A stretch of 64,000 nt of DNA from Campylobacter concisus (GTDB lineage Bacteria; Campylobacterota; Campylobacteria; Campylobacterales; Campylobacteraceae), in assembly GCF_002913225.1 (NCBI RefSeq), contig NZ_PPAW01000040.1:62001-126000 (forward strand), written 5' to 3'. The stretch's first letter is position 1. The number at the start of each line of letters is the position of its first letter. The notes under the pieces were generated by a model that ran no database searches, was not told the origin of the DNA, and was given only the letters and a program-made list of their open reading frames with translations. This document shows, piece after piece, positions 37,176 through 46,913 of this stretch. The position numbers and the translations under genes are program-made.

Positions 37176-37272
37176 TTTCTTTCCTATTTTATATATGTAA
37201 ATTTTGGCAGATTATACAATAAAACTTTTTTGCACTAAAAAAAATCAAATTTTCACCGATATATCACAAAGC

Positions 37273-37288
37273 GGAATTATTCTTGCTT
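37273..37288 (+). promoter_or_regulatory. Sigma-54 promoter of flgL
   Basis: GGAAT, five bases, TTGCTT, 28 bp before the flgL ATG, one base away from the consensus. A CGATAT box at 37257-37262 just upstream, with a TAAA-type element 11 bp before it, could be an additional FliA promoter. Confidence 0.75.
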
Positions 37289-37316
37289 AGAGTGAATAAA
37301 AATTTAGGGAAAAATT

Positions 37317-39632
37317 ATGAGAATTACAAATCAACTACGTTTTAGTCAGACTTTGCACGACTATCAAAAAAATATGGTTGGCGTAAATAAAAGCTATCAG
37401 CAGCTCTCAAACGGACTTAAAATACAAGATCCATACGACGGCGCTGCAGTTTATAACGATGCTATGAGGCTTGATTATGAAGCGACCACTCTCACTCAAG
37501 TGGCAGATGCTACTGGTAAGTCAGTAAATTTTGCAAAAAACACAGACAATGCACTGAAAGAATTTGAAAAACAGCTTGAAAATTTTAAAACAAAAGTTGT
37601 TCAAGCAGCCAGTGACGTGCATAGCACAACATCTCTTGAAGCTTTAGCAAACGACCTTCAGGGCATCAAAAACCACCTTGTAAATATCGCAAATACCTCT
37701 ATAAATGGGCAGTTTTTATTCTCAGGAAGTGCTGTGGATACTAAGCCGGTAGATGGCTCAGGCAAATATCAAGGCAACCGCGACTATATGAAAACTTCAG
37801 CTGGCGCGCAGGTAGAGCTTCCTTACAATATCCCGGGATTTGATCTATTTTTAGGAAAAGATGGCGACTACAACAAAATTTTAACAACAAACGTGATGCT
37901 AGCCGATCAAACTAGAACCGACATCTCCTATGCACCAAAATATCTTGACGAAAATAGTAAGATAAAAAATATGATCGGTCTAAACTACGCTAGCGACTCA
38001 GTCGTGGGCAGTGGCGGCTCTTATAAAGGCACGATCGAGCCAGATTTCGACTTTTTGGATACTTCAAATGTAAATTTCCCTGACACATACTTTTTCATGC
38101 AGGGCAAAAAGCCAGACGGCACGACATTTACAAGTAAATTTAAGATGAGTGCTGATACGTCAATGGCTGGTTTGATGGAGAAGATCGGTATGGAATTTGG
38201 CAACACAAAGACGACAAAAGTTGTTGATGTGAGCATAAATAACGACGGACAATTTAATATAAAAGACCTTACTAAAGGCAATCAAACGATAGACTTTCAC
38301 ATGGTTGCAGCTACTTCTGTGGCGGCAAATCGTGGTGCGATAGCTCCAAACAATACTCTTGATACGGTAAATTCGTTACAAAGCCTTGAAAATATGGCAA
38401 ATGCTGTGCCAAAAACGGTTCATATAACTGAATTTACAAAGAGCAAATACCTTGATAAAGATGGAAATTTGACAAACGCATTTGACTATGACAAAGTTAG
38501 ATTTGAGCGAAAAGACAATGAACTAATAGCAAATTTACCTCAGGTAGCTAGAAGAACGGGTGAGTTTGCAACTGATCAGACAAAGCTAAGTGAGGTTTCT
38601 GGCACAAAAGAGAGCTACAATAGAAATTTATACCCAAAAGATGTCGATGCTAGAAAAAGAGAGCTTTACAATATAGATAATCAAGAGATAGGTCTTCAAG
38701 TAAAATCAATAACTGGCACAATGTATGACATCAAAGTAAAAATGGGCGAAGCAGGTGGCGTAAATACCCCAGTGCAGTTTCAAATAACATCAACAACAGC
38801 TGCTGGCGTGGTATCTCCAACTAGAAATTTGACCGTCTATAACTCAGATGAATTTGGCAGTTACAGAACCTATGCAAGCGACTTTACATATCGCCAGCTA
38901 ATGGACATCGTAGCGATGGCTGCAAGCGATAACATCCCAAATCCTCCACACGCAGAAAATGCGAACTTTGATACAGATATCGAAAAGGTAAGAAGAGATC
39001 AAAACTATAACGCCTATAAAGATGCTTTGTCAAAGACTAAAGGTGCAGTAGAGGTAAATTTAGACGATAAGGGCAGGATGGTGCTAACTGACAAGACAAA
39101 ATCTGTCACAAATATAGAGCTTACTATGTATGATGCAAAAAATGGAGATATATTTGACGGAGATAGCACTGGCATGAACACCGCTGGCGCTGCAAGTCAT
39201 CCTCAAGGAAAGGGCTCAGTATTTAGCTTTAACGAAAATAATGCTTTAACTATCGATGAGCCAAGCACAAGTGTCTTTCAAGACCTTGATGATATGATAT
39301 TTGCCGTTAGAAATGGCTACTATAGAGCTGACTCTGAGAACCACGATCCGCGAAATACCGGCATGCAGGGTGCTCTAAAAAGGCTTGATCACCTTATAGA
39401 CCACGCAAACAAAGAGCTTACAAAGATCGGCTCTCAAACCAAGCTTTTGACATCGACAAAAGAGCGCGCAGAGGTCATGAAAGTAAATGTACTAACTGTT
39501 AAAAATGACGTCATAGACGCAGACTATGCAGAGTCATACCTTAAATTTACACAGCTTTCACTCTCATATCAAGCTACTCTTCAAGCAAGCGCTAAGATAA
39601 ATCAACTAAGCTTGCTAAACTACCTAAACTAA
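37317..39632 (+). CDS. flgL: Flagellar hook-associated protein FlgL (HAP3)
   Basis: Junction protein between hook and filament. At 771 residues it is more than twice the enterobacterial length but normal for Campylobacter. The N-terminal flagellin-like helix (MRITNQLRFSQTLHDYQKN, SNGLKIQDPYDGAAVYND) and the C-terminal helix (YLKFTQLSLSYQATLQASAKINQLSLLNYL region) form the D0/D1 core. The long middle is the surface-exposed variable part. It lacks a signal peptide because it is exported through the flagellum. It has its own sigma-54 promoter and terminator. Confidence 0.95.
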   Translation: MRITNQLRFSQTLHDYQKNMVGVNKSYQQLSNGLKIQDPYDGAAVYNDAMRLDYEATTLTQVADATGKSVNFAKNTDNALKEFEKQLENFKTKVVQAASDVHSTTSLEALANDLQGIKNHLVNIANTSINGQFLFSGSAVDTKPVDGSGKYQGNRDYMKTSAGAQVELPYNIPGFDLFLGKDGDYNKILTTNVMLADQTRTDISYAPKYLDENSKIKNMIGLNYASDSVVGSGGSYKGTIEPDFDFLDTSNVNFPDTYFFMQGKKPDGTTFTSKFKMSADTSMAGLMEKIGMEFGNTKTTKVVDVSINNDGQFNIKDLTKGNQTIDFHMVAATSVAANRGAIAPNNTLDTVNSLQSLENMANAVPKTVHITEFTKSKYLDKDGNLTNAFDYDKVRFERKDNELIANLPQVARRTGEFATDQTKLSEVSGTKESYNRNLYPKDVDARKRELYNIDNQEIGLQVKSITGTMYDIKVKMGEAGGVNTPVQFQITSTTAAGVVSPTRNLTVYNSDEFGSYRTYASDFTYRQLMDIVAMAASDNIPNPPHAENANFDTDIEKVRRDQNYNAYKDALSKTKGAVEVNLDDKGRMVLTDKTKSVTNIELTMYDAKNGDIFDGDSTGMNTAGAASHPQGKGSVFSFNENNALTIDEPSTSVFQDLDDMIFAVRNGYYRADSENHDPRNTGMQGALKRLDHLIDHANKELTKIGSQTKLLTSTKERAEVMKVNVLTVKNDVIDADYAESYLKFTQLSLSYQATLQASAKINQLSLLNYLN

Positions 39633-39638
39633 AATGAT

Positions 39639-39669
39639 AAATCAGCAGGCCTAGCTTGCTGATTTTTTA
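39639..39669 (+). terminator. Terminator of flgL
   Basis: A perfect 9-bp stem (AAATCAGCA with TGCTGATTT, 9-nt loop) running into a T tract, immediately after the flgL stop. Confidence 0.85.
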
Positions 39670-39689
39670 AAAATTAAACTCAAGCGTGC

Positions 39690-39695
39690 TATAAT
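39690..39695 (+). promoter_or_regulatory. Extended -10 promoter of ftsK
   Basis: TGCTATAAT, an extended -10 box, 15 bp before the AAAGGA ribosome site and 26 bp before the proposed ATT start of ftsK. Confidence 0.6.
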
Positions 39696-39721
39696 AAGCC
39701 TTTTTAACAAAAGGATCTAAA

Positions 39722-41881
39722 ATTTTAAGACATATATTATTTACTATTTTTGTTTGTTTTTTTGTATATTTTGGCATCGCTACGGCCGCTCCGACTGCTG
39801 ACTTTGTAGGCTCACTTGGACAAAGTCTTGGTGTTTTTAATATCAAGTATTTTGGCCTTATAGCCTATGTTTATCCATTTTTACTTATCGTTTTAGGCTA
39901 TTTTGTATATAAAAATTTTAAGAAATTTGACTTTGATTTTGCCCAGTTTGTAGTTGGGATTTTTCTATTTTTTATCGCATTTTTGATGTTTCAAGCGCTA
40001 ACCACTTCTGGGGCAAATAGTGGCGTGATAGGCGGCTTTATAGTCTCAGCGCTAAAAGAAGTCATCGGTGCTATCGGCACTGCGGTTGCTATACTTATGA
40101 TATTTATCATCTCACTTGGACTTGCTTTTAGAGAAAATTTTATCATCGTTTTAAGAAAGGCTTTTGTAGATAAAGAGCCAAATGGCTATGAAGAAAAAAG
40201 CAGAAGCGTAAAAGAGGTAAGGGCAAGGCAGATACCAAAGATAGAGCGCAAAAAGCCAAAAGCCGAAGAGATAAAAGAAGAAGAGCTTATAGACGCGCAG
40301 GTGCTAAATGATGATGAGCCAAATTTAGAGAGCGAGCCAGAATTTGAACCGGAGCCAGAGATGGAGCCAGTACAAGAGAGCAGACCTGCAACTATAAGCG
40401 GGGTTGAAATTTTAAATGAAGTGGCTGAAAATAAAAAACTTCTTGATCAGATAGAACGCGGCAAGGTCGAAAAGCCAAAAGACTTTGTCTTGCCACCGCT
40501 TAAATTTCTAAACGACCCTCCAAAGCGCTCGCACAATATAAATGAGGCGGAGATCGACCAGCAAATTTCAAATTTACTCGACAAACTGCGTAAATTTAAG
40601 ATAGATGGCGACGTGGTGCGAACCTACACTGGCCCTATCGTTACGACATTTGAATTTCGTCCAGCTCCGCACATAAAGGTGAGTAAAATTCTTACTTTAC
40701 AAGATGACCTAGCCATGGCGCTAAAGGCGCAAACGATCCGTATCCAAGCGCCGATCCCTGGTAAAGATGTCGTTGGCATCGAAGTGCCAAATCAAAATTT
40801 AGAGACGATCTATCTAAAAGAAATTTTAGAAAGCGAAGTCTTTAAAAATGCGAGCAGTCCGCTAACCATGGCCCTTGGCAAGGATATCGTGGGCGCTCCT
40901 TTTGTGACTGACCTTAAAAAGCTCCCTCACTTGCTAATCGCTGGAACAACGGGATCAGGCAAAAGTGTGGGCATAAATGCGATGCTTTTAAGTTTGCTTT
41001 ATAGAAATAGCCCACAAACTTTGCGCCTAATGATGATAGATCCAAAGATGCTTGAATTTAGCATATATAACGACATTCCACACCTTTTGACACCGGTTAT
41101 CACTGAGGCGAAAAAGGCGATCACAGCGCTTGCAAATATGGTCGCTGAGATGGAGCGAAGATATAAGATAATGAGCCAAACTCGCACAAAAAATATAGAG
41201 AGCTACAACGAAAAGATGAAGAGTGAAGGTGGCGAGCAGTTTCCATACATCGTCGTGATCATTGATGAGCTAGCCGATCTTATGATGACTAGCGGCAAGG
41301 ACGTGGAGCTTTATATAGGCCGTCTAGCGCAGATGGCAAGGGCTAGTGGCATACACTTGATAGTGGCGACCCAGCGTCCAAGTGTCGACGTCGTGACTGG
41401 CCTTATAAAGGCAAATTTGCCAAGCAGGATAAGCTACAGAGTAGGGCAGAGGATCGATAGTAAGGTCATCCTTGATCAAATGGGGGCTGAGAGCTTGCTA
41501 GGACGCGGTGACATGTTATTTACACCTCCTGGAAGCCCTGGAGTGATCAGGCTGCATGCGCCATTTGCTAGTGAAAAAGAGATCGAGACGATCGTAAATT
41601 TCTTAAAAGAACAACAAGATGTGATCTATGATGAGAAATTCTTAGCAGAAGAGGGCTCTAGCGCAGGCTCGGCTGCTGGCGCATTAGGCGAAGATGAGCT
41701 TGATGAGCTATATGAAGAGGCAAAAGAGATCATCTTAAGCGAGCAAAAAACATCTATCAGTTACCTACAAAGACGCTTAAAAATAGGCTACAACAAAGCT
41801 GCAAATATAATCGAGCAGATGGAGAAAATGGGCGTTTTAAGCCCAGTCAATGCAAAAGGGCAGAGGGATATTTTAGTTTAA
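39722..41881 (+). CDS. ftsK: DNA translocase FtsK, apparently starting at a rare ATT codon
   Basis: Septal DNA pump that helps chromosome dimer resolution and division. The frame gives 719 residues from ATT at 39722. Four membrane helices lie at about 4-20, 46-66, 78-95 and 105-125. The motor follows: Walker A GTTGSGKS near 408-415 and Walker B VIIDELADLM near 513. The KOPS-reading gamma domain (LQRRLKIGYNKAANIIEQM) lies near 680. No ATG, GTG or TTG occurs in frame between the stop at 39695 and TTG at 39980, which would remove three helices. ATT has AAAGGA 6 bp upstream. Sequencing error or loss of the start are alternatives. Confidence 0.85.
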   Translation: MLRHILFTIFVCFFVYFGIATAAPTADFVGSLGQSLGVFNIKYFGLIAYVYPFLLIVLGYFVYKNFKKFDFDFAQFVVGIFLFFIAFLMFQALTTSGANSGVIGGFIVSALKEVIGAIGTAVAILMIFIISLGLAFRENFIIVLRKAFVDKEPNGYEEKSRSVKEVRARQIPKIERKKPKAEEIKEEELIDAQVLNDDEPNLESEPEFEPEPEMEPVQESRPATISGVEILNEVAENKKLLDQIERGKVEKPKDFVLPPLKFLNDPPKRSHNINEAEIDQQISNLLDKLRKFKIDGDVVRTYTGPIVTTFEFRPAPHIKVSKILTLQDDLAMALKAQTIRIQAPIPGKDVVGIEVPNQNLETIYLKEILESEVFKNASSPLTMALGKDIVGAPFVTDLKKLPHLLIAGTTGSGKSVGINAMLLSLLYRNSPQTLRLMMIDPKMLEFSIYNDIPHLLTPVITEAKKAITALANMVAEMERRYKIMSQTRTKNIESYNEKMKSEGGEQFPYIVVIIDELADLMMTSGKDVELYIGRLAQMARASGIHLIVATQRPSVDVVTGLIKANLPSRISYRVGQRIDSKVILDQMGAESLLGRGDMLFTPPGSPGVIRLHAPFASEKEIETIVNFLKEQQDVIYDEKFLAEEGSSAGSAAGALGEDELDELYEEAKEIILSEQKTSISYLQRRLKIGYNKAANIIEQMEKMGVLSPVNAKGQRDILV

Positions 41882-41998
41882 ATATAATTTTATATTTAAA
41901 AAAATAAACTAATCTTATTTCTAGTAAAAATTTTATTTATATATAAGTTATATTAAAATAAAATAAAGCGCAAATAAGGCTATGCAGGGAGTAGTAAA

Positions 41999-43117
41999 AT
42001 GGCGCAACAAGTCGTATTTGCCTGGGGAAGGTAATTTGAAACAAATATTAAACAAGTTGATTCGGAACATAGATATTTGGTTGAAATAATCAACTCTTTA
42101 GGAAACAAACTTGCTATACAAAATACCGTTTTAAGTGATATGATACCTTTGTTTGAAGAACTGGTTGATTATACAAAATATCATTTTTCAAACGAAGAAG
42201 AGTTGATGCTGGAGGCAGGCGTTGATGTAAGACACGCCAAAGAACATCTCAAAGCTCACAGAATTTTTATCAAAGAAGTTACATCAAAATATAAAAATTT
42301 AAATTCAAATAATATAAAGGTTGAGGCAAAAGAACTACTTGACTTTTTGGTGCAATGGCTGACCTTTCATATACTTGGCATAGATAAAAATTTATCCGCT
42401 CAAATACGACTTATAAAATCAGGCTATACTCCAGAACAGGCATATGAAGAAGTTAGTGGAGTAAATCACGAGCAGCTTGATACTTTAGTTAAATCATTTA
42501 ATGGTGTTTTTGGTGTTTTGATGAAATATAATGAAGAACTTTTGATGCTTAAAAATTCACTTGAAGAAAAAGTTAAACAGCGCACAGAAGAGTTGCTTGA
42601 GAGCAATAAAAAATTAGAAATTTTAGCTATGACCGACCAATTAACAGCACTTGCAAATCGTCGTAGAATGAGTTATGAGCTTGAAGCCTGTTTGCAAAAA
42701 TACACTGAAAGCAAAGTTCCATTTACTATCATAATGTTCGATCTTGATAATTTCAAAACAATTAATGATACTTTTGGGCACGATGCTGGCGATGTTGTGC
42801 TTGTGGAATTTTCAAATGTCCTTAAATTTAATCTACGCACTGATGATATAATATGCCGTATAGGTGGAGATGAATTTTTAGTAATATGCCCTAGTACTGA
42901 TGCTGATGGTGCATTAAAAATAGCTACAAAAATTCATAAAAAAATAAATAAAATACGTATCGAATTTAAAAATGCTTGCTGGATCGGATCTGCAAGTATC
43001 GGAGTTGTTACAGTAAATGATAAGATCGCAGCAAAGGATAAAATTTTAAAAGCTGCTGATAAATCGGTTTATGATGCTAAAAATGCTGGAAAAAATAAAG
43101 TTGTTTGTTTTGAATGA
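41999..43117 (+). pseudogene. Hemerythrin-GGDEF diguanylate cyclase with an early stop codon
   Basis: The gene starts at ATG 41999 with AGGGAG upstream and reads MAQQVVFAWGR before TAA at 42032-42034. The same frame then continues to 43117. The first part is a bacteriohemerythrin domain (EH near 42070, YHF...EE, HLKAH, FHILGIDKNL iron ligands). The second is a GGDEF domain with CRIGGDEF near 42850 and a possible RxxD inhibitory site five residues before it. One substitution (TAA from GAA or similar) explains the break. Restart at TTG 42077 would lose the first iron-ligand histidine. An oxygen- or iron-sensing c-di-GMP role is the family expectation. Confidence 0.75.
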
Positions 43118-43200
43118 TTTTTTATATTTTAAGCTTTAAATTTACATTAAAAATATAACTTCTTGCGTGTTTTAAAATTTTTATTCATTTTTTATTCGCA

Positions 43201-44019
43201 GAACAATATGCCCTTTTTACCGTATAGACTTAGAATGCTATTCAAAGGTTAAGTCTAAGCCAAACTTCAAAGGACTTCAAGTTAGGCAAGTAGTAACCAA
43301 AAGACCTGCTTTAAGAGATGATGAACTTCTAAGCACTAAAGAATTTTTATATAACAGAGCTAAAAAATCTAAAGCACTATCAAGTGTAGAGATATATGAG
43401 CTCTTTATAGTCTTATCTAATCTTGGGCTAAGACCCTGAATACTTTGCATTAGAGCTTGGAGATATAAACTTCGAGCACGATACACTCTCTATTTCAAAG
43501 GCGGTTAAGACACATAAGACTAAGAAACCTATCATAGGAGCTCCTAAGAATGGACAAAGCAGGACACTACCTTGTGGGCAGAATGTTATGGAAGTCTTTA
43601 GAGCCATTAAGCAACGCTTAGAAATAGCTAAGAGTGTAAGTAGGGCGGAAGCTTTAAAACTCTTTACTGAAACAAAAACTAACGGAGTGCTTAGAATGAC
43701 CTACTATTGGGTAGCCAATGGTGCTTACGATGATTGTAGAGACCTACCACTAGATAAGTGCCCTATAACCCATCTAAATATTGATAGTAGCAGTAGAATG
43801 TGGGGGTTAGTAAAAGAGTTTTTAGGATATAAGGGAGATGACAGTGCTCACGGTCTTTACGTATTACGCCATACAGTGGCTTCTAGGTTAGTGAGTTTAA
43901 AAGGATTTAATGCACATAAATTAATGAGATTTATGGGTCATAAGGACATCAAAAGCAGCTTGCATTATGTCCATCTAAATGTTGATGATATACGTGACGG
44001 TATGGGAGTTGGCGTTTAG
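43201..44019 (+). pseudogene. Tyrosine recombinase/integrase, frameshifted remnant
   Basis: Two frames together make one phage-type integrase. The first (to TGA at 43437-43439) includes ALRDDELLS and VEIYELFIVLSNLGLRP, holding the box I arginine. The second resumes after a one-base slip at about 43437 as EYFALELGDINFEHD and continues to 44019 with LRHTVASRL (box II) and GHKDIKSSLHYVHL (His and nucleophile Tyr). The N-terminal DNA-binding domain is largely missing. The stop is 18 bp from the 3' end of the initiator tRNA, a favoured integration site. No intact cargo or second attachment copy was seen. The 5' boundary is approximate. Confidence 0.75.
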
Positions 44020-44037
44020 TTTTTAGTGTAAGATATT

Positions 44038-44112
<75 letters not shown>

Positions 44113-44139
44113 ATAAGAGTTATTTGGGATTTTTAAAAG

Positions 44140-44214
44140 TGGATGGGGTAAGAGGATTCGAACCTCTGAATGACTGGACCAAAACCAGTTGCCTTACCGC
44201 TTGGCGATACCCCA
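44140..44214 (-). tRNA. tRNA-Gln (TTG)
   Basis: A 75-nt tRNA with encoded CCA, TGGGGTA/TACCCCA acceptor stem, GGTTCGAATCC T-loop and an anticodon loop TTTTGGT giving TTG. It lies 27 bp upstream of the initiator tRNA on the same strand, so the two are probably one transcript. Confidence 0.93.
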
Positions 44215-44300
44215 ATGTTTTTAAGAATTGTAATTATATAGACTTTAATGTCATTTGTCAAGGTTTTTTGCAAAAAAATTATTTTTATTGAAAATAAAAT

Positions 44301-44340
44301 TTTCCAAACCAAAATTCAAAAGCAAAAAATGGTTTGGAAA
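44301..44340 (-). terminator. Terminator after the DUF465 gene
   Basis: An inverted repeat of eleven pairs (TTTCCAAACCA with TGGTTTGGAAA, 18-nt loop). On the minus strand it is followed by ATTTTATTTTC. The loop is long, so strength is uncertain. Confidence 0.5.
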
Positions 44341-44348
44341 TGGTTTGT

Positions 44349-44555
44349 TTATTTTTGCTCTTTGTATTTTAAAATTTGGGCGTAAATTTCGTCTTTTAGT
44401 TTTAATTTTTCTTTTTTCAAGGCATCAAGCTCAGAGGCTTGTGCAGCTTTGCTGTCTATTTTTTCATTTAGCTCGTCATGCTTTTTGCAAAGTGCGGCAA
44501 AATGAACATCTACTTTTTTCAACTCATTTATGAGATCAGTGTATTCGTGTAACAT
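44349..44555 (-). CDS. DUF465 (YdcH-like) small coiled-coil protein
   Basis: A 68-residue, highly charged helical protein. I chose ATG at 44555 over the upstream one at 44591 because AGGAG lies 6 bp before it and MLHEYTDLINELK is the conserved family start. The rest (HDELNEKID, KKEKLKLKDEIYAQI) is predicted coiled coil. No function is established. It stands beside a K+ channel and L28, an order resembling C. jejuni Cj0449c-Cj0450c as I remember it. Confidence 0.85.
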   Translation of the reverse strand: MLHEYTDLINELKKVDVHFAALCKKHDELNEKIDSKAAQASELDALKKEKLKLKDEIYAQILKYKEQK

Positions 44556-44670
44556 ACGTAGCTCCTGTAAAAAATTTATAAATTCTAACAAGGCTTTGTA
44601 AATGTTTGGCTATCTAAATTTAGATCTATAAAAGCAGTGGTTAAGTCAAATTTATCACAAAATGAAAAAA

Positions 44671-45801
44671 CTAAACGTATTTTAGTTCTTCTGGCTTGTG
44701 TTTGCTCTTTACTAGGCGTTTGGTTAGGCGTATGCCATCAACTGTGCCGATGACTAAAAGCTTTGTGCCTGTGCCAATTAGAGTGTCGCCATTTGGCATC
44801 GGGATAAATTTGTTATTTGTGTCTCTAATGCCTACCACGTCAGCATTTGTGATATTTCTTAGATGCGTCTCTTTTAGCCTTTTAAACCTTATCCAAGAGT
44901 AATCAGGCACAAGAATTTCTTCTATGTCGATAGGCGAGCTTTTTGTGTATAGAAATTGCTCGAGTAAATTTTCCATATCAGGTCTTACGCTCATGGCGCT
45001 TAGACGCTGTGCGACTAGGCGAGATGGGCTTACTACGCTATCAGCACCAAGTTTTTTTAGTCTTTGCGTATCATCTTCGCTATCTGAGTTTGTGATGATG
45101 TGGTAAGGTTTTTTGCGGCCTATCTCTTTTTCATAAAGTCTAACAGATGCGATAAGCGCGATATTATCAGCGATATTTGGACTAAGAGTGATTAGACCTT
45201 TTGCGCTTGAAAGATGCGTTTTTAAAAAGGCGATTTGAGTGTGAGGCTGAGCTTTTATGAAGTATGGATACTTGTAAATTTGAGCTAATTCTGCGATATC
45301 TTCTCTGTCGTCGACCACTACAAATGGTATGTGATTTTCACGAAACTGAGCGCTAAGCTCGATCGTGTAGAGGTTGTGATAACAAATAACGAAGTGATTT
45401 TTTAGTCTTGCGATCTTGTAAAGCATGCGCCTTTCCTTTAAAATGTTAATTAACGTGCCTCTTTTTAGAACTTCTACAACTATACCGATTGATAGCGTAA
45501 AAATAATGAAGCCAACAAGGATAAATGTTATAGTAAAAATTCGCCCCTTTGGAGTAATGGGTGCAACTTCGGTAAAACCGACCGTCGTGAAGGTCATGCC
45601 TGCTTGGTAAAAGGCATCTATGAGAGAGAAGTTATCTATAAAGATATAACCAAGTGTTCCAAAAAGTAACAGTAGTACGACTGAAATTAGTGGAAATCTA
45701 AAAGGTTTTAGTTGTTCGTAAAGCTCAGTATCTAGGCTTATTTCTGGTTTTGCGGAGTTTGACCAGTTGAGGAATTTTAAAAGTCTTGAGAGAAAAGACA
45801 T
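44671..45801 (-). CDS. Potassium channel with RCK (TrkA-N/TrkA-C) domains
   Basis: A 376-residue inner-membrane channel. Two membrane helices (about 36-56 and 93-113) flank a pore loop with the filter TTVGF near 72-76, an ion-channel type 2 layout. The cytoplasmic part has a Rossmann-like RCK/TrkA-N domain (HFVICYHNLYTIELSAQFRENH, near 133) and a TrkA-C-like end (VVGIRDTNNKFIPMPNGDTLIGTGTKL region). The GxGxxG nucleotide motif is altered to CYHNLYT, so NAD binding may be lost. It probably conducts K+ under ligand control. Confidence 0.85.
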   Translation of the reverse strand: MSFLSRLLKFLNWSNSAKPEISLDTELYEQLKPFRFPLISVVLLLLFGTLGYIFIDNFSLIDAFYQAGMTFTTVGFTEVAPITPKGRIFTITFILVGFIIFTLSIGIVVEVLKRGTLINILKERRMLYKIARLKNHFVICYHNLYTIELSAQFRENHIPFVVVDDREDIAELAQIYKYPYFIKAQPHTQIAFLKTHLSSAKGLITLSPNIADNIALIASVRLYEKEIGRKKPYHIITNSDSEDDTQRLKKLGADSVVSPSRLVAQRLSAMSVRPDMENLLEQFLYTKSSPIDIEEILVPDYSWIRFKRLKETHLRNITNADVVGIRDTNNKFIPMPNGDTLIGTGTKLLVIGTVDGIRLTKRLVKSKHKPEELKYV

Positions 45802-45823
45802 AAATTCCTCTTCATTTTATCTC

Positions 45824-46015
45824 TTAGTTTGACTGCTTTTTCATAGTTCTTAGAGTAGAAGCAGCAACTTTTATCCTTCTTGTTGTGCCATCTTCTAGAG
45901 TAACACGGATAGTTCTAAGATTTGGTAAAAATCTTCTTTTAGTTTTATTGTTGGCGTGGCTCACGTTGTTGCCTACCATTGGTCCTTTGCCAGTTATCGC
46001 ACATCTTTTTGACAT
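45824..46015 (-). CDS. rpmB: 50S ribosomal protein L28
   Basis: Large-subunit protein, 63 residues. It starts [23 protein letters not shown], the family signature region, and continues [15 protein letters not shown]. The CxxC zinc pair of some L28 proteins is absent. AAGGAAAA precedes the ATG, and it is the first gene of a minus-strand run with the K+ channel and DUF465 gene. Confidence 0.96.
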   Translation of the reverse strand: MSKRCAITGKGPMVGNNVSHANNKTKRRFLPNLRTIRVTLEDGTTRRIKVAASTLRTMKKQSN

Positions 46016-46046
46016 TTTTTTTCCTTATAAACAAAAATTTCTGCTG

Positions 46047-46052
46047 ATTTTA
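46047..46052 (-). promoter_or_regulatory. -10 box of rpmB
   Basis: On the minus strand GATAAAATC, 31 bp upstream of the L28 ATG. Confidence 0.45.
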
Positions 46053-46129
46053 TCTAAACAAAACCAAAGTATTGCTTAAAATGAAGATTTATATTTATAA
46101 GTTTTGTTGATTTTTTATTTAATTAAGGC

Positions 46130-46135
46130 TAAAAT
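46130..46135 (+). promoter_or_regulatory. -10 box of the HDOD-like gene
   Basis: GGCTAAAATAG follows a T-rich stretch, 31 bp upstream of the ATG at 46167. Confidence 0.45.
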
Positions 46136-46166
46136 AGCCCCAAAATAAAAAATCGGTAAAACAAAA

Positions 46167-46913
46167 ATGCTAACTAAAAATCAAATAGATGAAATTTCAA
46201 ATTTTATCTATACAATGCCCGATGTTTTTTATGAGTGCCAAAAGCACTTAGATGAGGGCGACATCACTGCTGCTATGGAGCTTTTTAGGGGTGACGAAGT
46301 TTTTAAAGCATATTTTACTACAGTTATAAAATTAGGAGATTTTGCTCCTAAAAGTTGGTCAAGAGATACCTATTCAATGGCATATATGGTTGGCATAGAC
46401 AACCTAAAAATGATAATTTGCTCTTATTTTGTTTTTATCAAATCTCCAAAAAGATATAAAAATTTTGGTGTAAATTTATACTCGATGATGGAGTTTAATG
46501 CCAAATTTCTATCTGACTGGAGCAAACTTCTAAACTACCTTGGACTAAAAAATCAAAAAAATTTATTTCTAGCTGCCTACGCGCTCATTCTTCTTATATT
46601 TTGCGAGCTGATCTTTTTAAAGTATCCGCACTCGCTTAAACATATCGTTGGTTTTTCTGATATGAGCTTTGATAGGATATTGCAGCGAAGGTTTGATATT
46701 TCGCTATTTGGAGTGCTTTTAAAGCTTGCAGGATGGGAGAGCGATAGGCTCACTAGAGAAGAGGTTTTGGTTTTAAAATACTTTAAAATTTTGCTCTCTT
46801 ATGAGGCTAGCATTGCTAAATTTTTTGACTTTGGCATCGATAGGATCACCGATGTTAGTGTCCATGCTTCGGTTGATATGGTTATAAATTTAAAAAAGGC
46901 TCTTAGAAAATGA
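46167..46913 (+). CDS. HDOD-like hypothetical protein
   Basis: A 248-residue cytoplasmic protein. The layout (MPDVFYECQKHL, FKAYFTTVIKLGDF, then YSMAYMVGIDNLKMIICSYFVF) resembles a degenerate HDOD domain, a signalling fold related to HD phosphohydrolases but without metal ligands. This is by eye and tentative. The stop overlaps the ATG of the next gene, which has STAS-like features, so the two are coupled and may form one signalling unit. Confidence 0.55.
   Translation: MLTKNQIDEISNFIYTMPDVFYECQKHLDEGDITAAMELFRGDEVFKAYFTTVIKLGDFAPKSWSRDTYSMAYMVGIDNLKMIICSYFVFIKSPKRYKNFGVNLYSMMEFNAKFLSDWSKLLNYLGLKNQKNLFLAAYALILLIFCELIFLKYPHSLKHIVGFSDMSFDRILQRRFDISLFGVLLKLAGWESDRLTREEVLVLKYFKILLSYEASIAKFFDFGIDRITDVSVHASVDMVINLKKALRK

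Noticed and set aside
41877-41900. AT-only hairpin after ftsK as terminator
   Set aside because: The stem has no GC pair and is followed by A, not T, on the coding strand, so it is not a convincing terminator.
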